DNA of 64,000 nucleotides from an uncultured Lactobacillus sp. GTDB taxonomy: Bacteria > Bacillota > Bacilli > Lactobacillales > Lactobacillaceae. The DNA lies in NCBI RefSeq assembly GCF_947367125.1, contig NZ_CANBCQ010000001.1, forward strand, positions 62,001-126,000. The letters run 5' to 3'. This document shows positions 31,503 to 40,269 of the stretch, piece by piece (position 1 is the stretch's first letter; the number at the start of each line of letters is the position of its first letter). A program made the position numbers and the translations under genes. Below the pieces are notes generated by a model, which saw nothing but the letters and a program-made list of their open reading frames with translations, had not been told where the DNA came from and did not search any database.

Positions 31503-31702
31503 TGCTAGTTTTAAATCTTACTTTCACACCATTTGATATGAGCTTATGCTATAGCCAAACCAGAAATTTCTATAAGTGGGGCTGGGCTGGATATAGTAAG
31601 AAAGATTTGCGAAATCAAGTTAAAACTGGATTGTTACCAGCTGCTGAATATAAAAAGATTACAGGTGATGATTATGAAGAGCCTGCTAAATCTGCTAAGT
31701 AA
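31502..31702 (+). CDS. XkdX family protein
   Basis: A 66-residue protein of the XkdX family with FYKWGWAGYSKKDLRNQVKT and KTGLLPAAEYKKITGDDYEE, the family's two helices. Function in the tail is unknown. It shares one base with the preceding stop and overlaps the next gene. Confidence 0.86.
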   Translation: MLVLNLTFTPFDMSLCYSQTRNFYKWGWAGYSKKDLRNQVKTGLLPAAEYKKITGDDYEEPAKSAK

Positions 31703-32138
31703 AATTGCTGAACGCTTAAGCTATCATCCTGTTCACATTATCTTAGGCTTGGTCACTGGTGCCATTGGTATTTGTCTTATTTGGGATGACAATTATTATT
31801 TTTGGCCACCAGGTATGACCAGCTTTTTCAATTCGGATTGTATCGGCACTTGGGCACTGTTTACAGGGTTAGGGTTAATCTACGTAGCAGTGCAGAAAGT
31901 AATACCAAGTAACGCGAATATCATTTGGCTGTTGTCACAATGTGGTTTTGTTGGTGGTGAAACCTTTTTAGAATTTGCCCATGGAATTATCACACACAAT
32001 GATCATATGATTACCTTTGCATTTGCAATGTTTGGCTATTTACTACTTACTTTTTGGGTTATTCGCACTAATGGTAAATTTGATCATAAGATAGCTAAAA
32101 GAATTGAAGAGCGTGATCGTAAACTAGAAAGAAGGTAG
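31674..32138 (+). CDS. Four-helix membrane protein of the lysis region
   Basis: A 154-residue protein with hydrophobic segments at about residues 22-42, 58-78, 82-102 and 112-130, ending in a strongly charged tail (KRIEERDRKLERR). GTG and ATG starts at 31665 and 31668 lie too near the AGGTGA site, so the ATG at 31674 is used. Common in Lactobacillus phages just before holin genes. Role unknown. Confidence 0.68.
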   Translation: MKSLLNLLSKIAERLSYHPVHIILGLVTGAIGICLIWDDNYYFWPPGMTSFFNSDCIGTWALFTGLGLIYVAVQKVIPSNANIIWLLSQCGFVGGETFLEFAHGIITHNDHMITFAFAMFGYLLLTFWVIRTNGKFDHKIAKRIEERDRKLERR

Positions 32139-32144
32139 GTTACC

Positions 32145-32390
32145 ATTGAGAAAGATTTAATCCTTATCATCACTTCAGGTGCTCTAGGGTCAATTCTTGC
32201 TACTTTGATTGGTGCCTATCAGGCTTACGTTAAGCGCAAAGATCAAAGAGAAAAGCGTGATACAGATGACTTCTACACACGTTGGATGAGTGCAGAGGAT
32301 GAGGTAGACAGAGTAAGAGATGAAAATCGTGCCCTTAAAGATGAAATTGCACGATTGAAAATTAAAGAGAGGAAAAATAAAAATGGATAA
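32145..32390 (+). CDS. Membrane-anchored coiled-coil protein with an ATT start
   Basis: Translation from ATT at 32145 gives 81 residues: one membrane helix (DLILIITSGALGSILATLIG) followed by a Lys/Arg/Asp/Glu-rich coiled coil. No ATG, GTG or TTG start exists upstream in frame after the stop at 32136-32138. The first standard start, TTG at 32205, has no ribosome site and would remove the membrane helix. AGAAGGT lies nine bases before the ATT. This type of protein is common next to LLH holins and may regulate lysis. Confidence 0.6.
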   Translation: MEKDLILIITSGALGSILATLIGAYQAYVKRKDQREKRDTDDFYTRWMSAEDEVDRVRDENRALKDEIARLKIKERKNKNG

Positions 32391-32748
32391 TATTTTTATT
32401 GATTTATCAGCGATAGTAATTGCTATCGCTTTTTCTTATGGGATTTTTTGGTATAAGAAGCATAAAACTGAAATTGATAAGAAGCGTGATGAAGGGGATG
32501 CCTTAGCATTTTCAGTTAATATGTTAGGTAAATTAGCTACTATGTTTGCTTATGATCTTAAAGACTCAAGCGAAAAAGGAGTCGCTAAGAAAAAAGAAGT
32601 AGCTAATAAAATCAAAGTTACTTTTGCAGATGCTAAACTACCAGTTCCTAGTGATGCTGCTATTTCTGGAGCAATTGAAAAAGCCGTAACTGCTATGAAG
32701 TTAGCTGATAGTGAAGAAAAGAGTGATACCAATGCTAAAAATGGTTGA
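32383..32748 (+). CDS. Phage holin, LLH family
   Basis: A 121-residue holin with an N-terminal membrane helix (IDLSAIVIAIAFSYGIFWY), followed by a helical cytoplasmic region (LAFSVNMLGKLATMFAYDLK) typical of the phage LL-H holin family. It forms the membrane lesion that releases endolysin at the end of infection. Its 3' end overlaps the endolysin gene by 17 bases. Confidence 0.85.
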   Translation: MDNIFIDLSAIVIAIAFSYGIFWYKKHKTEIDKKRDEGDALAFSVNMLGKLATMFAYDLKDSSEKGVAKKKEVANKIKVTFADAKLPVPSDAAISGAIEKAVTAMKLADSEEKSDTNAKNG

Positions 32749-33574
32749 TGTTTATAGTGGTTCACCACGCTCATATGCTACTCAATCTGGTGTTGATGTA
32801 ATCATGGTAAAGGCTACTCAAGGTACTAGCTACGTTAACCCCTACTGTGATACAGACTATCAAGCCGCTAAGAAAGCTGGAAAGCTTTTAGGTTTTTATC
32901 ATTATTGCAGTGGTGAAAATCCAGAAGCAGAAGCTAAGTACTTTTATAAAAACACAAAGAATTATGTAGGCGAAGCTGTTCCTGCTGTTGACTGGGAAAG
33001 TAATCAAAATGCTAGTTGGGGTATTAAGAACTATGTAAGAAGATTTGTAGACGAATTTCATAAGCTGTCTGGCGTTTGGCCATTGATCTATGTACAAGCT
33101 TCTTCGTTAAATCAAGTTGCTAACTGTGCTAAAGATTGCGGTTTGTGGGTTGCTTCTTATCCATCAATGGACTGGAAAAGTTGGGCGGTGCCAAACATGC
33201 GTATAAACACATCACCATGGAGCACCTATACCATCTGGCAGTTTACTGGTGATAACATGGATAGAAATGTAGTTAACACCACTAAAGAAGGATGGAAGAA
33301 GTTAGCTGAAGGCAGTAGTAAACCAGCTGCCAAAAATAAATCTAGTTGGATTAAAAAGTCTGGTACGTTTGTATTAGGTCAGACTTTAAAAATTCACGAA
33401 AGCTCGCATATTGATTCGCCAGCCATCGCAAAGCTGCCTAAGGGATCAGTAATTAAGTACGATGCAACTCTACAAGGTCCTTTACGTCTATGGCTAAGAC
33501 AACCACGGTCTAAGGGTTATGGTTATATTGTTGCTAAAGATAAGTATGGAAAATTACTAGGTAAATTGGAGTAA
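32732..33574 (+). CDS. Endolysin: GH25 muramidase with C-terminal SH3-like cell-wall domain
   Basis: A 280-residue lysin. Residues 1 to about 190 are the glycosyl hydrolase family 25 domain: VDVYSGSPRSYATQSGVDVI, the PAVDWE catalytic centre with D and E (about residues 90-92) and YTIWQFTGDN. It cuts the N-acetylmuramic acid backbone. After a Lys/Ser linker the C-terminal 75 residues form a beta-rich SH3_5-like binding domain. The ATG at 32732 is preferred to an upstream GTG since GAGTGAT is six bases away. Confidence 0.9.
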   Translation: MLKMVDVYSGSPRSYATQSGVDVIMVKATQGTSYVNPYCDTDYQAAKKAGKLLGFYHYCSGENPEAEAKYFYKNTKNYVGEAVPAVDWESNQNASWGIKNYVRRFVDEFHKLSGVWPLIYVQASSLNQVANCAKDCGLWVASYPSMDWKSWAVPNMRINTSPWSTYTIWQFTGDNMDRNVVNTTKEGWKKLAEGSSKPAAKNKSSWIKKSGTFVLGQTLKIHESSHIDSPAIAKLPKGSVIKYDATLQGPLRLWLRQPRSKGYGYIVAKDKYGKLLGKLE

Positions 33575-33621
33575 AAAAGAGCCACTCTGGAGATTAATTT
33601 CTCTAGAGTGGCTCTTTTTTT
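33573..33621 (+). terminator. Strong terminator at the end of the prophage lysis operon
   Basis: AGAGCCACTCT (33579-33589) and AGAGTGGCTCT (33605-33615) form an eleven-pair stem, extended by A and T runs and an inner GGAGA/TCTCT pairing. It marks the end of late transcription. Confidence 0.92.
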
Positions 33622-33783
33622 GTGTTGTTGCACAAATGATGCACAATATTAACTTAGGTATTGATATTTCGGGATTCGTGAGCTATTTCAATGCTCACCC
33701 GGATCATATAAGTTAGCTCGTAAGTGGAAACTTGCGAGTTTTTTTATGTAAAAATTATTAAAGCCAGAGAGACTGTTTACAGT
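33622..33783. other. Prophage-chromosome border region with structured DNA
   Basis: The right attachment site must be in or near this stretch, but the left end is outside the window so no core can be matched and no tRNA is present. It holds GTGAGC/GCTCAC (33678-33683, 33693-33698) and outer AACTTA/TAAGTT arms, then a terminator. No convincing gene was seen before 33784. Confidence 0.4.
33717..33745 (+). terminator. Intrinsic terminator at the border
   Basis: CTCGTAAGT (33717-33725), GGAA loop, ACTTGCGAG (33730-33738) with one T-G pair, and seven T. It could end a host gene or RNA interrupted by the prophage. Confidence 0.75.
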
Positions 33784-34077
33784 ATGTCAGTCAGATTTTT
33801 AAGACATGTAAATAATATTATGAAAATATCAAATATTGAAGAATATAAACTTGAAATAAATAATAAGGAACAAATAATTCAGGGGATTTATATTCTAGGT
33901 AAAGAAGTGTATCAACAGATTAGGTTTGTAGTTGAAATGGAACATTTGGAAGGCTGGAATTCAACTAGGAATGATATTCAATATCTTCTTGATACAGTTA
34001 AACATCCAAATCCCAAATTAGATGCTGAAATAGATAAGTTATTTGGGGACCGGGTTGATGAAAGATGGTTGTACTGA
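33784..34077 (+). CDS. Hypothetical protein (start uncertain)
   Basis: An open frame from about 33724 whose first 20 codons overlap a terminator, so the ATG at 33784 or 33817-33823 is more likely. No ribosome site is convincing. The product has a coding-like, charged C-terminal half (EMEHLEGWNSTRNDIQYLLD). No family recognised; may be the remnant of a gene at the integration site. Confidence 0.4.
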   Translation: MSVRFLRHVNNIMKISNIEEYKLEINNKEQIIQGIYILGKEVYQQIRFVVEMEHLEGWNSTRNDIQYLLDTVKHPNPKLDAEIDKLFGDRVDERWLY

Positions 34078-34136
34078 CAAGAAGAAAAAATATGAATGTT
34101 TAGTGTCTTCATTTTTCTATTCATAATTTATTATTG

Positions 34137-34142
34137 TATAAT
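34137..34142 (+). promoter_or_regulatory. -10 element upstream of the GH25-SLAP gene
   Basis: TATAAT in an AT-rich tract. The -35 is poor. It would give a leader of about 145 bases with a CTTATCC/GGAT-GATAAG inverted repeat (34212-34250) before the ribosome site; nothing else was seen in 34,078-34,293. Confidence 0.45.
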
Positions 34143-34293
34143 ACAAATAGATGTCAATTATTAACTTAATCTTACATTATTAGTGAACTTATTGACTAAA
34201 ATAATGAACGAGCTTATCCTAAAATTGATTTCCAAAAATAGGATCGATAAGTGTGAACGACAACTATTTCTAATTTCATCGGAGGAATTTAGA

Positions 34294-35529
34294 TTGACTA
34301 CAACCAAGAAAATTATCATTAAATTAGCCTGTGCAACTGCTCTTGGGACCGCCAGCATTGCATTAACCCAAGTAAATGAACCACAAGTAACGGTTAATGC
34401 CGCAACTACATCAGTTGCTGCTCGTGCACTTGGGGTTGATGTTGCTAGTTACCAAAGTGCTGATTTATCAAGCCATGCACAAGCTGGATCACAATTTGCG
34501 ATTGTTAAGGTTAGTGAAGGGACCTCTTACCGCAATCCGAAGGCTTCAAGCCAAATTTCAACTGCTTTATCAAATAATATGATGCCAATGGCTTATCACT
34601 TTGCTACTTTTAGCTCGAATTCAAGTGCTGCTGTAGCCGAAGCAAACTATGCGATTAAGGCAGCGCAAGCCTTTGGCTTACCTACGGGTTCATATATCGC
34701 TTGTGACTATGAAACTGGTCAAGGCAATAATATTTATGGTGGTAAAACACCAACTGCAAATGCAATTATTGCTTTTATGGACACTATTAAGTCTGCTGGC
34801 TATAAGCCACTTCTTTATGCAAGTTCATCAGTTTTGCAAAATAACATTGACACTAGCAGTGTAATTGCTAAGTATCCTAACTCTTTATGGGTTGCTTCAT
34901 ATGCAATTTCCGGTAGGATTGATAATCCAAACTTTAACTACTTCCCGTCTATGGATGGTGTTTCAATTTGGCAATTTACCGATAACTGGAAAGGCTTAAG
35001 CGTTGACGGGAACATTGCTGTTTTGCCATTATCAATTGACGGTAATGTAACTTCTAACAATGGTGCAATTTCACAAGCTCCAGCTACTAACAATACTAAT
35101 TCTGCTAGCTCAACCAATAAAACCACTGCTTCATCTAGTCAAACAACCTCATCAGATAGTAACAAAGGTGTTGCAACGGCGGGCTATGTAATGAAGAAGT
35201 CTTACATTTACAACAAGAAGGGCGACCGCCAAGGTGGCTACTATGCAGCTTACACTAATATTACTCATTATGGAGTAGTAACTTTAGATAATGGTAAAAC
35301 TGCCTTGAATATGGGTAACGGTCGCTACATTATGGCAAGCAATGTTTTAGGTAATTCCCGCGTAGTAAAACACAATGCTTATATTTACAGTAATAAAGGC
35401 TACCGGGCTAACTGGAGATTACTCAGAAAAGGTACGCCAATTAAGACTTACGGCTCTCGCATCCATATTAACGGCAAGAGCTACTACCGCATTGGTCGCA
35501 ATATGTATGTGAAGGCCGCCAATTTTTAA
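34294..35529 (+). CDS. Secreted GH25 muramidase with C-terminal SLAP domain
   Basis: A 411-residue exported autolysin-like enzyme. Start TTG at 34294 is chosen because GGAGGA (34281-34286) is seven bases upstream and translation gives a normal signal peptide (TTTKKIIIKLACATALGTAS, cut near VNA). Residues about 45-245 are the GH25 domain (ALGVDVASYQSADLSSHAQA; IACDYETGQG with the catalytic acids; SIWQFTDNWKG). A Thr/Ser/Asn linker leads to a C-terminal surface-layer-associated domain with two repeats (YIYNKKGDRQGGYYAAY; YIYSNKGYRANWRLLRKGTP), which attaches proteins to the wall in S-layer lactobacilli. Confidence 0.92.
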   Translation: MTTTKKIIIKLACATALGTASIALTQVNEPQVTVNAATTSVAARALGVDVASYQSADLSSHAQAGSQFAIVKVSEGTSYRNPKASSQISTALSNNMMPMAYHFATFSSNSSAAVAEANYAIKAAQAFGLPTGSYIACDYETGQGNNIYGGKTPTANAIIAFMDTIKSAGYKPLLYASSSVLQNNIDTSSVIAKYPNSLWVASYAISGRIDNPNFNYFPSMDGVSIWQFTDNWKGLSVDGNIAVLPLSIDGNVTSNNGAISQAPATNNTNSASSTNKTTASSSQTTSSDSNKGVATAGYVMKKSYIYNKKGDRQGGYYAAYTNITHYGVVTLDNGKTALNMGNGRYIMASNVLGNSRVVKHNAYIYSNKGYRANWRLLRKGTPIKTYGSRIHINGKSYYRIGRNMYVKAANF

Positions 35530-35551
35530 ATAAAAAATTTGTTTTTACAAG

Positions 35552-35586
35552 AAGGAATTAAGCTTGAAGGTTTAATTCCTTTTTTT
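35552..35586 (+). terminator. Terminator after the GH25-SLAP gene
   Basis: AAGGAATTAA (35552-35561) and TTTAATTCCT (35571-35580) with T-run. Nine or ten pairs. Confidence 0.88.
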
Positions 35587-35599
35587 GTGCTAATTTTTG

Positions 35600-35605
35600 T
35601 ATAAT
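35600..35605 (+). promoter_or_regulatory. -10 element of the lipoprotein hydrolase gene
   Basis: A perfect TATAAT whose last bases overlap the left arm of the palindrome that follows. No good -35 is visible because the upstream terminator fills that space. Confidence 0.5.
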
Positions 35606-35640
35606 TAATAGTATTCAGGAAACGCCTGAATACTATTAAT
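35604..35640 (+). promoter_or_regulatory. 16-bp-arm perfect palindrome, operator or leader hairpin
   Basis: ATTAATAGTATTCAGG (35604-35619) and CCTGAATACTATTAAT (35625-35640) are perfect complements separated by AAACG. They start at the -10 and end one base before the AAGGA ribosome site. As DNA it could bind a dimeric repressor; as RNA it would be a 5' stem that stabilises mRNA or blocks the ribosome site. There is no T-run. Confidence 0.75.
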
Positions 35641-35654
35641 AAGGATGTATTAAA

Positions 35655-36563
35655 TTGAAAAAAAGAATTTTAACAATAATATTAATGGCGCTAACTTTGA
35701 CGGGATGCACAATCCAGAACTCAGCGCCGAAAAAAGCCAAATCAACTGTTAAAACAGTTAAAGTAGTAAAGCATCGACAAAATAAGAAAAAGCAGGCTAA
35801 ATATCAAGTGTCAGAGCAAGTATGGCGTATCCAACAAGATGGCGTTGATCTTTATGGTCATTTGTATTTACCACAAAACTTAGCAGGTAAGAAAAAGGCT
35901 GTTGTTTTGGCTCATGGTTTAGCCGGAAATTATCGTGATTTAGCTAATTATGCTAAAAATTTGGCTAGTCAAGGTTATGTTGCCTATGCTTTTGACTTTC
36001 CTGGTGGCGCTAAAAATGGTCAAAGTACTGGTGTAGCGCAAGAAAATATGTCGATTTTTACGGAAGAGCAAAATTTGCAAACAGTCTTGACCGCGGTTAG
36101 AAACAGACCAGATGTTGATCGCAATCAAGTATCTTTATTAGGTGAAAGCCAAGGTGGCGCAGTTGCCGCAATGTTAGCTGCTAAATCGCCTAAAGCAGTA
36201 AAATCACTAATTTTACTTTATCCAGCTTTCTCGATTACGGATTATGCTCAAGCTGCCTTTAAATCAGCAAAGCAAGTACCCGATAAAGTTAATTTATTTG
36301 GTTTTACGATCGGCCAAGCCTATTTTGCCAAATTATTCAAATATGATCTCTTGCAACAAGCTACCAAATATCACGGTCCGGTTTTAATTATGCACGGCAC
36401 TAGCGATTTGATTATTCCAGATACTTATTCGATTAAGGCTAATAAGAAATTTAAGCATTCTAAGTTGTATTTGTTCAAAAATGTTGGGCATGATTTCAAA
36501 GGGAAGTACCAAACGCGGGCATTTAAGTTGATCGATGATTTTTTACAAAAGGATAAAGTATGA
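35655..36563 (+). CDS. Lipoprotein alpha/beta hydrolase
   Basis: A 302-residue surface esterase/peptidase-like enzyme. The first residues form a lipoprotein signal with the lipobox LTGC, so Cys near 20 is lipidated. The fold is shown by AHGLAGN (oxyanion region near 84), the nucleophile elbow GESQGGA (Ser near 160), DLIIPDTYS (Asp near 255) and VGHDF (His near 281). Start is TTG with AAGGA nine bases upstream. Its stop overlaps the next start by four bases. Substrate unknown. Confidence 0.9.
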   Translation: MKKRILTIILMALTLTGCTIQNSAPKKAKSTVKTVKVVKHRQNKKKQAKYQVSEQVWRIQQDGVDLYGHLYLPQNLAGKKKAVVLAHGLAGNYRDLANYAKNLASQGYVAYAFDFPGGAKNGQSTGVAQENMSIFTEEQNLQTVLTAVRNRPDVDRNQVSLLGESQGGAVAAMLAAKSPKAVKSLILLYPAFSITDYAQAAFKSAKQVPDKVNLFGFTIGQAYFAKLFKYDLLQQATKYHGPVLIMHGTSDLIIPDTYSIKANKKFKHSKLYLFKNVGHDFKGKYQTRAFKLIDDFLQKDKV

Positions 36564-38350
36564 AAAAGAAGTATTATCTTGTGCCGTTATTGGGGTTATT
36601 GAGCTGTCTATTAATATTTTCGCAGCAGGTCAGAGCTGATGTAGATTATGATATTAATAATGTAGAAGCTACTGCACGCGTCAACAAAGATGGCTCGTTG
36701 ACGATGTATCGCCAAGTTGATTATTCTTTTGATAGTGATGCGCGCGGTGTTTTTTATCGGCAAAATCTAAATGAGAAACAAAAGCTAAGCAATATTCAGG
36801 TCAAGGTTGATGGTAAGACTGCCGTTGCTTCGACTACAGGCAAGAACGATACTTATGAGTTGCAAAAGAACGGCAATTCTTACCGCTTCAAGGTTTATCA
36901 CCGAATTAGAGAAGACGAGCGAGTTAAGGTTGAATATTCTTATATGATTCACAATGCAATTACTAACTATTGCGACACGGCCGAACTGAATTTCAAGATT
37001 ATCGGTAATGGCTGGGATACCGATCTTGACTATGTGCGTGCTACTGTGATTTTCCCAGGTAGAGTTAAAGGACTAAAGGCTTGGGCGCATGGACCGCTGA
37101 GTGGTTATACGCAGGTTTTGCCTGGGGAGGGCAAGATTATTATGACTGCCGACGATGTGGCGGGTGATAGCGGTGTTGAAGTACATGCAATTTTTCCAAC
37201 TGCAGTAACTAGTGCTAACAAAAACTTTGTTGATCAGGATAAAAAGCAAACAATTGAAAAACAGGAAGCTCAACTGGCAAGAGAAGCTAATAGGCGTCGC
37301 CAACGCTGACAGTGGCTGGGGTGGAGCTTAGTAATAGTTTCCGCTATTTCTGGTTTAGCTGTGTTGATTAGAGGATTTTTTGGTAAAAAGATTGGCGTTA
37401 AACCGAAAAAAGAGCGAGATTTAGGTCATAATTATGAAATTCCCACTGTTTCGCCAGTAGCAGCACAGATTTTAGATGAAGCAGATAAACCAAATGTGCA
37501 AGCATTTACCGCGTATTTAATGCAATTGGCAGGTAAGCATAAAATCAAGTTAGAACGCTATCAGACTAAACATTTGAAGCGGACGAATTACCGCATTACG
37601 TTGGAAGATGAGGCTGTGCTGAATGATCCATTACTCAAGTTCATTTTTGAAAAGATGGGTGATGGTCAGTCATTCACGACTAAGCAATTGCGCGATTATA
37701 CTTCGAGAAAGTTGGGTAAGCAGTTTGATAAATGGCGTGATGATCAGTATAACCAGGTGCAGGACGCAGGTTTATTGCGTGAAAAATTGAAAAGACAGCG
37801 TAGCAAATCCCGTGGTAGCATGATTTTAGGACTAGTTGTCAGCGTGATTGCAGGAATTTTTGCGTTAATGACAGCAACAGAGGTGCCTAACGCTGTGGTA
37901 GGTTGCGGCGGAGTTTTAATCGTGTTGGAAATTGCGGCTTTCATTGTTGACAGTCGCCGAATCAGCATCTATACGCAAAAAGGTGCGTTGAAGACTGATC
38001 AAGTGCGCGGCTTTCGAAAGATGCTTGACGACATTGGTCGCTTCAAGATGAAGGATGTCGGTGACTTGATTCTGTGGGAAGATATTATGCCATACGCGGT
38101 TGCCTTTGGTTTGTCGAAAAAGGTGTTAAAGCAGCTCAAGATCGAATTTGCGGATGAGCTAGATGCTGCGCCAATTCTGCTTTACGGTGGCTTTTACAAT
38201 AGTGGAAACGACAGTTTTGAGCATAGCTTCGAACGCAGCTTTTCATCGGGCGTGTCGGTTGGTTCATCATCAGTATCTGGCGGCTCCGGTGGCTTCTCTG
38301 GTGGATCGTCCGGTGGCTTTGGTGGCGGCAGTGGCGGCGGTGCGTTTTAG
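36560..38350 (+). pseudogene. DUF2207 membrane protein gene interrupted by a TGA
   Basis: The two halves, 36560-37309 and 37310-38350, are in the same frame and separated only by TGA at 37307-37309. The first half has a signal helix and the DUF2207 extracellular domain (YDINNVEATARVNKDGSLTM; GVFYRQNLNE). After the stop come the expected membrane helix (SLVIVSAISGLAVLIRGFFG), cytoplasmic part with two more helices and a Gly/Ser-rich C-terminus (SGGFSGGSSGGFGGGSGGGA). A CGA-to-TGA or CAA-like change explains it. Full length would be about 596 residues. The family's role is unknown. Confidence 0.85.
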
Positions 38351-38400
38351 CGGAGCACAGTAAAAAAACATTTTCTACTAACTTAGAATTCAAATACTAA

Positions 38401-38427
38401 GTCCAAGTTTACGCTTGGGCTTTTTTT
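38401..38427 (+). terminator. Terminator after the DUF2207 gene
   Basis: GTCCAAG-tttacg-CTTGGGC (one T-G pair) with seven T. Confidence 0.85.
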
Positions 38428-38462
38428 CATGTATCATAGCCTTTTGTAAGGAACAAGAATAT

Positions 38463-39415
38463 ATGAAAATTTCAAAACGCATCGGCATTGGTATTTTGAG
38501 CATAATCATTTTATGTTGGGTCATCTTCGGCATTTATTATGCCTACTTGGCTGCTATTATTACCGTATCCTCGACCATCAAAAACTGCAGGGAAAACGCG
38601 GCACGGCGATTTCTAAGAAGGCAGTGCTTACTTCGACTAATGGTGTGATCAAGACGATGAAAAAGCAGAACGCGGATTTTATGTTTTTCTAAGAAATAGA
38701 TATCAATTCTACCCGTTCCTACCATGTTAATCAGGTTCAACGCATGGAAGAAGCTTTTCCTAATGAGAATCACGTTTTTGCCAGCAATTTTCACTCCGCT
38801 TACTTGGCGGTGCCGCTGAATAATCCGCATGGCACGGTGCGCTCAGGATTATTGAGCATGAGCAAGTATCACATGTCTAGTGCCGAGCGAAAAAATATCC
38901 GGTCTCAAGTGGCTCAATTGAAAAATTTGTCGACTTAGATCGTTGTTTTGTCGTGATGTGTTTTCCAGTAAAAAATGGTAAATTTTTGATGATGATTAAT
39001 TCACACATGTCGTCCTATGATAAGGGTGGCAAGATGCGCAAGGCGCAGATGAAGCTGATTTCTTCTGTGATGGAGCATGAGTATCGGGCTGGCAATTATG
39101 TGATTGTTGGTGGCGATTTCAATCATGCGCTGGGTAAGGATATGATGACGCATTTCGAACATCAGGAGAAGATTCCGAGCTGGGTGTCGGTTCTGGATCA
39201 GGGGATGCTGCCAAAGGATTTTACTATGGTGAAAGCGACAAATCGAGAAAAAAGTATCCACAGTACGGGCGACAGACATGAAGTATGATCCGAAGATCAA
39301 TTATATGACCATTTGTGATGGGTTTATTGTGTCAAAAAATGTGCGCGCAACAATCAGTACTGATTTTGAATTTGCAGATCATAATCCAGTGCGGCTGAAT
39401 TTTGAATTGAAGTAG
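38463..39415 (+). pseudogene. Endonuclease/exonuclease/phosphatase-family gene relic
   Basis: Pieces of one protein lie in three frames: an N-terminal membrane helix (ISKRIGIGILSIIILCWVIF), a middle (NENHVFASNFHSAYLAVPLN; GTVRSGLLSMSKYH), a core with MINSHMSSYDKGGKMRKAQM and the family motif VIVGGDFNHALGKD, and an end with FADHNPVRLNFELK, the catalytic D-H pair. Stops occur near 38648, 38936-38938 and 39286-39288 and frames shift between pieces. Intact relatives are membrane-anchored nuclease or phosphatase-like proteins of about 330 residues. Not functional. Confidence 0.82.
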
Positions 39416-39435
39416 GGAAATGTATGGTTCTGTAT

Positions 39436-39441
39436 TATAAT
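39436..39441 (+). promoter_or_regulatory. -10 element before the tautomerase gene
   Basis: TATAAT 32 bases ahead of the ATG. No clear -35. Confidence 0.4.
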
Positions 39442-39467
39442 AAAAGCAAAAACAGGAGGACGAAATT

Positions 39468-39647
39468 ATGCCATTTGTACATATTGAATTGATCAAAGGC
39501 CGTTCAGACGAACAAATTACCAACTTAATGAAGGATGTCACTGAAGTAGTGCACAAAAACACCGGCGCACCTAAGGAACACATTCACGTAATTATCAACG
39601 AATTAGGTAAGCACACTTATGGCCAAGGTGGCGAGTGGAGAGCTTAG
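39468..39647 (+). CDS. 4-oxalocrotonate tautomerase-family protein
   Basis: A 59-residue enzyme, too short for common gene cut-offs. After Met removal, Pro2 becomes the catalytic N-terminal proline ([20 protein letters not shown]). The rest ([20 protein letters not shown]) and the GQGG-type end match the family. It keto-enol tautomerises small carbonyl acids; in lactobacilli the true substrate is unknown. AGGAGG lies nine bases upstream. It is intact amid decayed genes and ends just before a terminator. Confidence 0.9.
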   Translation: MPFVHIELIKGRSDEQITNLMKDVTEVVHKNTGAPKEHIHVIINELGKHTYGQGGEWRA

Positions 39648-39661
39648 TTAACTTGATGATG

Positions 39662-39696
39662 AAAGACGACTCGAGTGTGAGTCGTCTTTTCTTTTT
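39662..39696 (+). terminator. Terminator after the tautomerase gene
   Basis: AAAGACGACTC (39662-39672) and GAGTCGTCTTT (39679-39689), eleven pairs, followed by a T-rich run. Confidence 0.9.
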
Positions 39697-40117
39697 GACT
39701 AAGGCAGACGGTTTGACTAAAATTATAATTAATTTAAACGGAGTTCCCGACGGAACCGAGACTGACACATTACTTAATTTGGTCAGACTGATGAAAGATT
39801 TGCCGGTGAGCGACGATAGACTTTTTGATCAAGCGCGGGAGCGTATTAAATCAATGAACGCTGACCCAGAATGGAGGGACACGATTATGGACTTTGAAAC
39901 CAGAATGTTAGAGCGTGAGCAAGCGGGTGAAAAGAAAGGATTGAAGAAGGGCGAAGAAAGAGGCCTAAAGAAAGGTCTTAAAACTGGCGTCCTTAATTTG
40001 ATCGATTCTTTGAAAGATGTAGGTTGTACTAGCCAGCAAATTTTGTAACAACTCAAGCAAAAATATGGCAATGTCTACTCTGACAAGCAACTAGAAGAAT
40101 TTTTGAAGCAAAGTTAG
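39690..40117 (+). pseudogene. Rpn-family (PD-(D/E)XK) transposase C-terminal relic
   Basis: Only the C-terminal half of an Rpn/YhgA-type recombination-promoting nuclease remains. It has a charged Lys/Glu/Gly repeat (GEKKGLKKGEERGLKKGLKT) followed by NLIDSLKDVGCTSQQI, then a TAA at 40046-40048 and an in-frame QLKQKYGNVYSDKQLEEFLK tail to a TAG at 40115-40117. The N-terminal nuclease core is missing, replaced by the tautomerase terminator. Confidence 0.72.
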
Positions 40118-40136
40118 ATTAATTTTCCGGGGGAGA

Positions 40137-40161
40137 TGTCGCGCAAGCGACACTCTTTTTT
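40137..40161 (+). terminator. Terminator-like hairpin after Rpn relic 1
   Basis: TGTCGC-gcaa-GCGACA with a CTCTTTTTT tail. A related hairpin follows the second Rpn relic. Confidence 0.65.
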
Positions 40162-40269
40162 CGTCTAAAAATAAATTTTCATTTTCCAAAAAATTTTGCC
40201 ACTTTTTTGTGTAATAGATAATATTGGAGGGGTATTTTTGCTGAGAAAATACTAGAAATGAAGTAGAAT

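Noticed and set aside
33724..33783. TTG start giving a longer protein at the prophage border
   Set aside because: The first codons would form part of a strong terminator; no ribosome site fits.
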